Shown here: piece after piece, positions 1 through 5,841 of the stretch | Layout: each line of letters opens with the position of its first letter | Position numbering within the stretch: the first letter of the stretch is position 1 | Source: an uncultured bacterium | GTDB taxonomy: Bacteria > Patescibacteriota > Minisyncoccia > Phycocordibacterales > GWA1-40-21 | Reading direction: 5' to 3' | Length of the DNA: 5,841 nucleotides | Assembly: GCA_903824735.1 (NCBI GenBank) | Contig: CAIJXO010000111.1 | Span: 1-5,841 of the forward strand | Position numbers and translations under genes: made by a program | The notes under the pieces: generated by a model | Seen by the model: the letters and a program-made list of their open reading frames with translations, nothing else | The model's database searches: none | Told to the model about the DNA's origin: nothing

Positions 1-1385
1 ACAGAAAGTAAGGTAAATGGGTCGGGTGATTTTTCTTTACCTGAGAGGGAAACGCGAAGCGGCCAAAGCACACTCCCCTTTCCAAGGCTGTCGGCTAGAG
101 GCATTAAGATTGTCTTTAGTTTCTCTTCAGTAAAATCAGTACCGTTGATCTTGCCAATTTCAATAGAAATTTTCTCCAAATTAGTTTTAGGAATAGTAAA
201 ATCAGTATCTTTTTTCCAAATTAGCATCTCTTTAGCTGGCACGGGTGCCGTAAAGAAGTAATCAAACTCCCCTATCTCGACATAATTTTTTAATTCACCG
301 AAAGTGTTGATACGCTCTAATAACGTTTTAGAAATTTTATCGACAAGCTCACTCGAAACTGGGTATCTCTCGGAAATAATTTCTGTATATCTCTTGTTAA
401 GCTCTACGATTGGAATTTTCTTCAGATATTCTTTGTTCAACCATAGAAGTTTTTCTTCGTTAAACTTTCCGCCACCTGTTTGGACTTTTTTTACATCAAA
501 AGCTTCAATGATTTCTTTAACACTCATTACCTCTCTCTCGTCGCCCGGGTTCCAGCCAATAAACGCTAGGAAGTTCAATAGAGCTTCTGGTAAGTAGCCC
601 TCAGTCCTGTAGTCCAAAACATCTTTAGCGCCGTCTCGTTTGCCCAGCTTCTTTTTACCATCTGCGCCCATAATCGGAGGTAAGGTGGCAAATTCAGGTC
701 TCTTTAATCCAAGCGCCTCATATAATGACAAGAATTTCGGTGTCGATGAGATAAATTCGTCGGCACGAAAGATGTGTGTTACTCCCATATAAAGATCGTC
801 AATGATGTGTGCGAAGTTATAAGTTGGATAACCGTCACTTTTAATTAGGATAAAATCATCTAAAGCCTCCTCACCAGCGGTAAGTTCTCCACGGATTAAG
901 TCGGTCCAGGTGTAACGCTGCGGTTTTACAACTTTCAATCTAAGAGCCTGAGTTCCATCCCATTTTGGTGGGTTTTCCGGGCGATAATCTCGATAAAGAA
1001 ATGGTCGTTTCAATTCTTCAGACTTCTTCCTAAAAGTGGCTAGTTCCTCTTCGGTGTACGGGTCGGCATATGCCAAGCCTTTTTCATAAAGTTCCTGAGC
1101 GTATTTCTTGTAAGTTTCAAGTCTTTGCGATTGAAAGTAGGGAGCGTTTGGTCCTCCAATATCCGGACCTTCATCCCAGTCCATTCCTAGCCATTTTAGT
1201 GATTTGATTATGTGCTCAACCGAACCTTCAACTTCTCTTTCTTTGTCAGTATCTTCAATTCTCAGTATAAAAGTTCCATTATTTTTTCGCGCAAAAAACC
1301 AAGCAAATAATGCCGTGCGGACACCGCCGACGTGCATAAAGCCAGTTGGACTCGGAGCAAATCTGGTGACAATTTTATTCTTCAT
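1..1385 (-). CDS. gltX: Glutamyl-tRNA synthetase (glutamate--tRNA ligase), C-terminus cut by window edge
   Basis: This cytoplasmic class I aminoacyl-tRNA synthetase charges tRNA-Glu with glutamate using ATP. I translated it from the ATG at 1385 down to position 3: 461 residues with no stop. The N-terminus has the class I signature region, APSPTG at residues 10-15 and the HIGH-type motif H18-V-G-G21, then R42-I-E-D-T-D47, typical of GluRS. The KMSKS-type loop is K246-L-G-K-R250 followed by DGA. A helical anticodon-binding region follows from about residue 310. The last visible residues (RVSLSG...SPDPF) match the near-C-terminal element of the family, so I estimate only some 20-40 residues are missing. 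No zinc-binding cysteines are seen near residues 100-125. The start is fixed by the N-terminal motif and overlaps the end of murG by 11 nt. I see no Shine-Dalgarno sequence, so translation coupling to murG is plausible. GlnRS or GluQ-RS is unlikely given the full length and helical C-terminal region. Discriminating versus non-discriminating specificity cannot be told. Confidence 0.95.
   Translation of the reverse strand, partial: MKNKIVTRFAPSPTGFMHVGGVRTALFAWFFARKNNGTFILRIEDTDKEREVEGSVEHIIKSLKWLGMDWDEGPDIGGPNAPYFQSQRLETYKKYAQELYEKGLAYADPYTEEELATFRKKSEELKRPFLYRDYRPENPPKWDGTQALRLKVVKPQRYTWTDLIRGELTAGEEALDDFILIKSDGYPTYNFAHIIDDLYMGVTHIFRADEFISSTPKFLSLYEALGLKRPEFATLPPIMGADGKKKLGKRDGAKDVLDYRTEGYLPEALLNFLAFIGWNPGDEREVMSVKEIIEAFDVKKVQTGGGKFNEEKLLWLNKEYLKKIPIVELNKRYTEIISERYPVSSELVDKISKTLLERINTFGELKNYVEIGEFDYFFTAPVPAKEMLIWKKDTDFTIPKTNLEKISIEIGKINGTDFTEEKLKTILMPLADSLGKGSVLWPLRVSLSGKEKSPDPFTLLS
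1375..1385 (-). other. murG/gltX 11-nt overlap
   Basis: The gltX start codon (1383-1385) lies inside the last codons of murG, whose TAA stop is at 1375-1377. The two genes are in different frames. The bases upstream of the gltX ATG (ACTTAGCCTTAACCC) carry no Shine-Dalgarno match. A ribosome finishing murG could therefore re-initiate at gltX. The overlap is seen directly; coupling is inferred. Confidence 0.85.
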
Positions 1386-2502
1386 GGGTTAAGGCTAAGT
1401 TAATTATTTCGCGGGCGATTTTGTTGGCGGCTTCGGGATGAGCAAAGTTTTTAGCGGCGATAGCCATCTTTTCTTGCATCGCTTTATCTTGTAGGACACG
1501 ATCGACTTCTGATACGAGGACATTGGTGGTTAAATTAGCTTCCTCAATGACAATAGCGGCACCACTGCGCGCATAGGCATAAGCATTTAGACGCTGATGA
1601 TTACCATTTGATTCGGTGATCGGAATAACGACGCTTGGAATGCCCCAGCTTGCGATTTCAAAGATAGTTGAACCAGCGCGAGTGATAATCAGATTGGCGG
1701 CGCCAGCGGCCATAGTTAGAGTTAGATTGTTCAAGTAATCAAAAGCCCGGTAGCGGGTTTTATTAGGATTACCACTAAGGATTACGTCAGCCATCTTGGT
1801 AACCTCATCCACATTCGCTTTACCAGTTTGGTGAATAATCTGATATTTTTCAACAAGTTTTGGTAAAGCATCGAGGATTCGCTCGTTGATCAACTGAGCA
1901 CCGAGTGAACCGCCGATAATTAAGATTGTCGGAACAGTTTTTTCTAATTTCAAATATTCATGTGCTGAATTTCGGTCAAGGTTAAGGACCGCTTTTCGGA
2001 GTGGATTACCCGTGTAGGCCACCTTTTCCGCTTTGAAATATTTGGCGGTGTCAGGATAGGACACAGCTACTTTCCTGGCGAATTTACCGGCCCAAAGATT
2101 GGTCTTACCAGGCACACTATCAGATTCATGAATGACAACTGGAATGCGTAATAATCTAGCTGCCATCACGACTGGGAAACTGGCATAAGCCCCTTTACTA
2201 AAAACGACATCAGGATAGATTTTAAAAACGGCAAAAAGTGCGCCGATAACGCCAAAGCCAGTTCTAAAGACATCGGTAAAGTTTGAAGCAGAGGCATAAC
2301 GGCGCATTTTGCCAGCGCTAATCGGTACGAAATTGATATCATTTTCAATCAAAGCTTCCATGTCGTACGGACTATCGGACATGAAATATAATTTAGCGGA
2401 AACAAGGTTCTCGTCTTTAGCAATCTGATTAATTGATTCGGCAACAGCAATTAGAGGATAAAAATGTCCACCCGAACCACCTCCTGTAAGTAATATTTTC
2501 AT
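1375..2502 (-). CDS. murG: UDP-GlcNAc:lipid I N-acetylglucosaminyltransferase MurG
   Basis: MurG is a peripheral GT28/GT-B glycosyltransferase on the inner face of the membrane. It transfers GlcNAc from UDP-GlcNAc to lipid I (the MraY product), giving lipid II, the substrate of FtsW. The 375-residue protein is near the usual family length (about 350-370). The N-terminal acceptor domain opens with the glycine-rich loop G7-G-G-S-G-G-H13. H125-E-S127 sits where the family has HEQN, and G165-N-P167 matches the GNPVR element. The donor domain has G197-G-S-L-G-A-Q203 (GGSQGA in most homologues), H224-Q-T-G227, R275-A-G-S278, E282 for donor binding, and N301-H-Q303. The start is secure because the glycine loop begins at residue 7. 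The ATG lies 6 nt after the ftsW stop, in the same frame, with no visible Shine-Dalgarno. The 3' end overlaps gltX. murC, the frequent downstream neighbour in dcw clusters, is absent. Confidence 0.96.
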   Translation of the reverse strand: MKILLTGGGSGGHFYPLIAVAESINQIAKDENLVSAKLYFMSDSPYDMEALIENDINFVPISAGKMRRYASASNFTDVFRTGFGVIGALFAVFKIYPDVVFSKGAYASFPVVMAARLLRIPVVIHESDSVPGKTNLWAGKFARKVAVSYPDTAKYFKAEKVAYTGNPLRKAVLNLDRNSAHEYLKLEKTVPTILIIGGSLGAQLINERILDALPKLVEKYQIIHQTGKANVDEVTKMADVILSGNPNKTRYRAFDYLNNLTLTMAAGAANLIITRAGSTIFEIASWGIPSVVIPITESNGNHQRLNAYAYARSGAAIVIEEANLTTNVLVSEVDRVLQDKAMQEKMAIAAKNFAHPEAANKIAREIINLALTHEE

Positions 2503-2508
2503 ATAATT

Positions 2509-3612
2509 TTATTTATTGACCAAACGGCGATACTTTGAAACATTTAAAATGATGCCAATCTCAGCTAAAGTAAAGAATAATGCGGTTCCACCCTGACTAA
2601 AGAAGATTAGAGGAGAACCAGACAATGGAATAACCCCAATCATTGCAGCGATATTGATAAATGACTGGATAGTGATAAGTATAACAATTCCAGCGACCAA
2701 AAGTCCACCAAAACTATCGGCTGACATCGTGGCTATTTTTAAACCGCGAGAGGCAAAGAATAAGAAGAGTAGGATGATTATGACCGCACCAATAAATCCA
2801 AACTCCTCAGCGGCCACCGCAAAGATCGCGTCGCCAATCGATTCCGGTAGGAATTTAAACTTTTGAATGCTTTGTCCCAGTCCGCGGCCAAACATTTCAC
2901 CCGAACCGACCGCAATTAAAGACTGCTGAATCTGATAGCCCGATGTTAAAGCATTGTCAGCGGGATTCAAGAACGTCGTAACTCGGGCAAGGAGATAAGG
3001 ACGAACAAAGAGCAGGGCGCCAACACATAAGACTGAAATGCCCCCAACAAGAAAGACATGGCGCCACTTCCCTCCTCCAATCAGAAACATGGCTAATCCC
3101 GTTAGGAACAAAATAATAAAAGAATCGGTATCGGGCTGGTTTAGTAGTATTACCCCCACAATACCAATGAGAACAAAGAAGGGCAAAAGTCCGTACTTAA
3201 AGGTCTTAATCTTGTCTTTAATGCCAGAAATCCAAGCGGCAAAATAGATGATGAAACCGATTTTCAGAAACTCGAGGGGCTGAAAAGATAAGGTGCCAAT
3301 ATAAATCCAGCGTGTCGCTCCACCATGGCTAACACCGACACCTGGTATAAAAACTAGAGCTGCCGCTAGAGCGGAAAAGACAAAAATATAAAAAGAATAT
3401 TTGCGCCAAACACGGTAGTTAACTTTAGAAGTGATGAAACAGGCAACGAGTCCGGCGGCCAAGCCGAAAAATAACTGATTGAAAATGATCGAGGTAAACT
3501 TGGCTTTATCATTGGCATAAATACCAAGTGAGGCCGAAAAGAAAATCGTTAGTCCAGAAATCAAGAGAGCAAGAAAAGAGATTAAAAATATTTTATCTAT
3601 TTTCTTTGGCAT
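2509..3612 (-). CDS. ftsW: SEDS-family peptidoglycan glycosyltransferase FtsW
   Basis: This is a polytopic SEDS protein that polymerises lipid II into glycan strands, normally with a class B PBP. At 367 residues it has about ten hydrophobic segments and a short cytoplasmic N-terminus. Family landmarks in order: G98-A-T-R-W102 (GarRW), Q111-P-L-E114 (normally QPSE), Q159-P-D-T-D163 (normally PDxGT), and the large extracytoplasmic loop G242-R-G-L-G246 ... L255-P-E257 ... D261-A-I-F-A. D261 aligns with the catalytic Asp of FtsW/RodA (Asp297 in E. coli FtsW as I recall it). Near the C-terminus come S332-S/P-L and S339-Q-G-G342, equivalent to the PFlSyGGSS segment. Position between mraY and murG favours FtsW over RodA, though sequence alone does not exclude a RodA-like role. 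No class B PBP gene is in the window. The ATG follows the mraY stop after 3 nt, in frame, without a Shine-Dalgarno. Confidence 0.92.
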   Translation of the reverse strand: MPKKIDKIFLISFLALLISGLTIFFSASLGIYANDKAKFTSIIFNQLFFGLAAGLVACFITSKVNYRVWRKYSFYIFVFSALAAALVFIPGVGVSHGGATRWIYIGTLSFQPLEFLKIGFIIYFAAWISGIKDKIKTFKYGLLPFFVLIGIVGVILLNQPDTDSFIILFLTGLAMFLIGGGKWRHVFLVGGISVLCVGALLFVRPYLLARVTTFLNPADNALTSGYQIQQSLIAVGSGEMFGRGLGQSIQKFKFLPESIGDAIFAVAAEEFGFIGAVIIILLFLFFASRGLKIATMSADSFGGLLVAGIVILITIQSFINIAAMIGVIPLSGSPLIFFSQGGTALFFTLAEIGIILNVSKYRRLVNK

Positions 3613-3615
3613 AGT

Positions 3616-4644
3616 TTAAACTTTACCAATTAAGGCAATGACAATACCGAGGGTGGCACACATAGATCCGAGCACCCAATAGCGCATGACCACTTTTGTT
3701 GCCGGCCAGCCTAGTGCTTGGAAATGATGATGTAGTGGAGCGACCAGAAATACTTTTTTACCGTGACGGAATTTTTTCGATAGAAGCTGGATACTACTTG
3801 AGGCTGAAGAAATAACCAGAGGAAAGGCAATGATTGGTAAAATTAGTACCTGTTTTGTTAGAAAAGCTACTACTACGAGCGTCATCGTTAAGGCCATGAC
3901 GCCAGTTTCAGACAGATAGAAGCGGGCGGGCGGTATATTAAACCAGAGAAAGGCCAGTATTCCACCAACCAAAACAAAACAAAAAGCAGCGATATCATTT
4001 TGATTTTGAATAAAAGCCAAAATGCCGTAAGCTCCAAAAATAATACTAAAGACGCCACCCGATAGGCCGTCGAGACCATCAATGACTCCACCGGAATAAG
4101 TGCCGAGCATCACTAAAATGAAAAATGGCACGAACAAAATACCCGCCTGCCAAATACCGACGAAAGGAATCATAATGTCGGTAGTTTCGAGCTTGTCATA
4201 AAACCACCAGGCGCCGATAAGTGAGATAATAAAAACTAGCAAAACTCTTTTCTTGGAAGAAAGACCACCGGCTTTTTGATCGTATCTTTCGGTGACACTA
4301 AAGTAATCGTCGATTAGTCCCAGTAGCCCTCCAGCGACTAAAGTAAAAAGTGGTAGCCAAGTCTGATTACGACTTAAAAAATCTAGATAATCCGAAAAAG
4401 TAAACAAAATTATTGTTACAAGCGCACTAATCCAGACGATAATTCCACCCATGCGCGGTGTCTTCCTCTCTTCGTCATTGTGGAGCTTTTGCGAAAGTGT
4501 TGCCTGTCCTCCATCTGTTGCCACAGCCACGCTTTTCTTTTTCCAGAGCTTGTTTTTATACAGAAAATTACTGACAAGTGGTGTAATCAAAATACCAACA
4601 ATGAAAGCGACAATTGAGGGTAGAAAAATTTTAATAATATCCAT
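3616..4644 (-). CDS. mraY: Phospho-N-acetylmuramoyl-pentapeptide-transferase MraY (divergent active-site motifs)
   Basis: This polytopic membrane enzyme transfers phospho-MurNAc-pentapeptide from UDP-MurNAc-pentapeptide to undecaprenyl phosphate, making lipid I for MurG. It has 342 residues (usual 320-360) and about ten membrane segments. Seen: T62-P-R-M-G-G67 (family TPTMGG), I111-D-D-Y114 with the Asp pair D112/D113, D189-G-L-D-G-L194, F235-N236 with P238-P-A240, S245-E-T-G248, and P303-L-H-H-H-F308. The triple-His segment is specific to MraY and separates it from WecA/TagO relatives. Oddities: the family Asn residues before DGLDGL are replaced (YSGGVIDGLDGL here), and the Asp of the GDTG motif, a magnesium ligand in Aquifex MraY (Asp265), is Glu246. 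The start abuts the TAA of the upstream peptidase gene (TAA-ATG), same frame, no Shine-Dalgarno. murD, often next after mraY, is missing. The identification is firm; the effect of the substitutions on catalysis is unknown. Confidence 0.93.
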   Translation of the reverse strand: MDIIKIFLPSIVAFIVGILITPLVSNFLYKNKLWKKKSVAVATDGGQATLSQKLHNDEERKTPRMGGIIVWISALVTIILFTFSDYLDFLSRNQTWLPLFTLVAGGLLGLIDDYFSVTERYDQKAGGLSSKKRVLLVFIISLIGAWWFYDKLETTDIMIPFVGIWQAGILFVPFFILVMLGTYSGGVIDGLDGLSGGVFSIIFGAYGILAFIQNQNDIAAFCFVLVGGILAFLWFNIPPARFYLSETGVMALTMTLVVVAFLTKQVLILPIIAFPLVISSASSSIQLLSKKFRHGKKVFLVAPLHHHFQALGWPATKVVMRYWVLGSMCATLGIVIALIGKV

Positions 4645-5601
4645 TTAATTTGTTTTTAGGTTACTTATAAGGGCGCGAGTATCAGCAAAATTGTCTTCAG
4701 AACCGAGAACGATACTTATGAGAAATATACCATCAAAAGGCTCGGTAATCAAAGCTAAATTCTTGAGCGCTAAATCAGTACGCCCGGTCTTAAAACCGAT
4801 AATTTTAAATGGAAAAGTCTTATCATTATAGAAAAGGTTGGTCGTTAGGACAGGCTTGCAGTTTTTGTCGACATCGCAAATGTTTTTCGCCGGGTTTTTG
4901 CCAAATTGGAAAATCTGTCTGTGATTGTTATTGATATAAACGAGTAGATTCACGAGGTCGCTCGCCGAAGAAAGGTTTACGCCTCCTTTACCATCGAGAG
5001 GATCAAGACCGGTCACATTGGTATACTTTGTGCGCACTAGACCGATCTCTTTAGCTTTTTCATTCATTAACTCCACAAATCGCGCTTCGCCTGTGACACT
5101 GGATAGAAGTCTCGCGGAATCGTTGTCTGAAGAAATCAGCATATTGTTTAAAAGCTCGGCCACGCGGTATTTATGACCAATTTCCAAAACATTGGCGGTG
5201 CTGTCCCCACCGACATACTCGGGTGTCGCTTCGATTACCGTATTTAAATCAACATTATCTTGAACGACAATTGCCGTCATCAGCTTGGTTATGCTAGCGA
5301 TAGGTAAAGTGACGTCGATGTTTTTCTCGGTTAAAAATAGATTCTGACCGTTGGTCGAGGTGGCAAATAAAACATAAGCTCTGGCACTTGTCCCCGCAAA
5401 ATTCGGGTTAAAACTTAATTTGGAAAAGTTTAACTTAAATTCTCGGGCTATTTTAGCAGCCTTTACCTCCGCCCGTAGTTTCTCTGTAGCTTTTTTATTT
5501 GCCAAACTAATTGAACCGAAAATTATTCCGACGAGTAGAAAAAGTATAATGACAAAAATAATAGCCCATATTTTCTCCTTTATACTTCTGGTCGCAAGCA
5601 T
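4645..5601 (-). CDS. S11-family D-alanyl-D-alanine carboxypeptidase/endopeptidase (low-molecular-weight PBP), N-terminally anchored
   Basis: This is a penicillin-binding serine peptidase that should act outside the membrane on the D-Ala-D-Ala end or D-Ala cross-links of peptidoglycan peptides. All three active-site motifs are present: S103-I-T-K106 with the nucleophile S103, S158-D-N160, and K271-T-G273. Residues 11-34 form one hydrophobic segment after a basic start (R5, K8, K10), so it is a signal anchor or uncleaved signal peptide with the catalytic domain outside. A Lys/Ala/Glu-rich linker (about 36-57) joins the two. At 318 residues it lacks the C-terminal beta domain and amphipathic helix of PBP5, and is nearer PBP7/PbpG in size; I cannot say whether it is a carboxypeptidase or an endopeptidase, so no symbol is given. 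Two cysteines, C242 and C248, could form a small disulfide loop. The ATG directly follows the scpB TAG, same frame; the nearest GGAAG lies about 14 nt upstream, too far for a good ribosome site. Confidence 0.9.
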   Translation of the reverse strand: MLATRSIKEKIWAIIFVIILFLLVGIIFGSISLANKKATEKLRAEVKAAKIAREFKLNFSKLSFNPNFAGTSARAYVLFATSTNGQNLFLTEKNIDVTLPIASITKLMTAIVVQDNVDLNTVIEATPEYVGGDSTANVLEIGHKYRVAELLNNMLISSDNDSARLLSSVTGEARFVELMNEKAKEIGLVRTKYTNVTGLDPLDGKGGVNLSSASDLVNLLVYINNNHRQIFQFGKNPAKNICDVDKNCKPVLTTNLFYNDKTFPFKIIGFKTGRTDLALKNLALITEPFDGIFLISIVLGSEDNFADTRALISNLKTN

Positions 5602-5841
5602 CTAGTTTTGATTATCTTCCACGGCCTCTGGTGGTTGCTCATTTGGATCAGCTTCAGGAATAGCGGGATCGACTTTCTCAACTGTCGCCTGCTCGAATTC
5701 CGCTTTGACTTTTTCGTATTCAGGTAGGTCCTCAATCTTTGACACGCCAAGGAAGGACAGCAGGTCAAAAGTTGGTCGATATAAAAAGCGGCGCTGGTCC
5801 TTTTCGTCTGTTACTTTTTCCACTAATCCTCTGATTTGCAG
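5602..5841 (-). CDS. scpB: Segregation and condensation protein B (ScpB), C-terminal 79 residues only
   Basis: ScpB is the winged-helix kleisin-interacting subunit of the SMC-ScpA-ScpB condensin, which organises and segregates the chromosome. Only the C-terminal end is in the window; the frame is open to the last base, so the start lies beyond it. Visible residues begin LQIRGLVEKV, matching the final recognition-helix/wing element of the second winged helix, followed by R18-F-L-Y-R-P-T and then L27-L-S-F-L-G-V-S-K-I-E-D-L-P40, the family's FLxxFGLxxLxDLP ending. After that comes a tail of about 35 residues rich in Glu, Asp, Pro and Gln (Pro59-Asn79 especially), probably disordered. A GTG at 5821-5823 could be taken as a start, but the homology runs upstream of it, so it is internal. 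The TAG stop at 5602-5604 touches the ATG of the next gene. scpA is presumably further upstream but is not seen. Confidence 0.85.
   Translation of the reverse strand: MQIRGLVEKVTDEKDQRRFLYRPTFDLLSFLGVSKIEDLPEYEKVKAEFEQATVEKVDPAIPEADPNEQPPEAVEDNQN

Noticed and set aside
304..597. 97-codon plus-strand reading frame
   Set aside because: It lies wholly antisense to gltX, whose minus-strand translation is a continuous GluRS; the plus-strand product has no recognisable motif.
1204..1392. 62-codon plus-strand reading frame
   Set aside because: Antisense to the gltX N-terminal catalytic region; a shadow of the coding strand.
2166..2348. 60-codon minus-strand reading frame inside murG
   Set aside because: Out-of-frame shadow of murG with no independent evidence.
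2654..3247. Two plus-strand reading frames of about 70 codons (2654-2866 and 3038-3247)
   Set aside because: Both are antisense to ftsW membrane segments and look like complementary-strand artefacts.
3888..4091. 67-codon minus-strand reading frame inside mraY
   Set aside because: Another frame of mraY; the mraY frame carries all the conserved motifs.
4451..4648. 65-codon plus-strand reading frame over the mraY start
   Set aside because: Antisense to the mraY N-terminus, which is well supported.
5507..5580. Strong AAGGAG followed 5 nt later by ATG, within the start of the peptidase gene, minus strand
   Set aside because: It is the best Shine-Dalgarno-ATG pair I found, but the ATG is out of frame and opens only a 20-codon reading frame ending in TAG. 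AAGGAG here encodes the Lys-Glu before the membrane anchor.
5599..5604. scpB and peptidase as one fused gene broken by a TAG
   Set aside because: The scpB homology ends well before the stop, and the next gene begins at once with Met and a normal membrane anchor, so two separate genes are the better reading.
5420..5605. 61-codon plus-strand reading frame over the peptidase start
   Set aside because: Antisense to the membrane anchor of the peptidase; no motif.
5580..5768. 62-codon minus-strand reading frame overlapping scpB and the peptidase start
   Set aside because: Alternative frame of the scpB tail; the scpB frame matches the family C-terminus.
1..5841. Alternative genetic code with UGA as glycine (Gracilibacteria/SR1 type)
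   Set aside because: All genes read through in the standard code with TAA or TAG stops and no in-frame TGA, so there is no sign of recoding.

Overview
The window reads as six protein-coding genes packed head to tail on the minus strand. In transcription order (high to low coordinates) they are: the 3' end of scpB (chromosome segregation), a membrane-anchored S11-family D-Ala-D-Ala peptidase, mraY, ftsW, murG, and gltX (glutamyl-tRNA synthetase, whose last residues run off the low-coordinate edge). There is no intergenic space over 6 nt: the junctions are 0, 0, 3 and 6 nt, then an 11-nt overlap. I see no RNA genes, mobile elements, CRISPR arrays, repeats, terminators or promoters, so this looks like the interior of one polycistronic unit.

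Functionally, the middle four genes form a peptidoglycan block. MraY makes lipid I at the inner face of the membrane, MurG converts it to lipid II, the SEDS protein FtsW polymerises lipid II outside, and the D-Ala-D-Ala peptidase trims the peptides. The block resembles a reduced, rearranged dcw cluster. murD is absent from its usual place between mraY and ftsW, and murC does not follow murG. Housekeeping genes, scpB and gltX, flank the block instead.

The organism looks like a bacterium with modest G+C (37 and 45% in two 60-base lines counted by hand) and extreme gene packing. Standard-code TAA/TAG stops are used. The protein sequences diverge noticeably from model bacteria: MraY has a Ser-Glu-Thr-Gly in place of Gly-Asp-Thr-Gly and lacks the usual Asn residues of its TDGLDGL region, FtsW has QPLE and PDTDS motifs, and GluRS has a KLGKR signature. 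Together with the trimmed gene order this suggests a Patescibacteria/CPR lineage (Parcubacteria-like). That placement is an inference from style and recall, not from a search. No in-frame TGA was found, which argues against the UGA-glycine code of Gracilibacteria and Absconditabacteria.

I did not find a new defence, mobile or regulatory system. The points most worth a second look are the altered MraY active-site motifs, the run of five consecutive genes in one reading frame separated by little more than stop codons, and the lack of Shine-Dalgarno sequences at every visible start.
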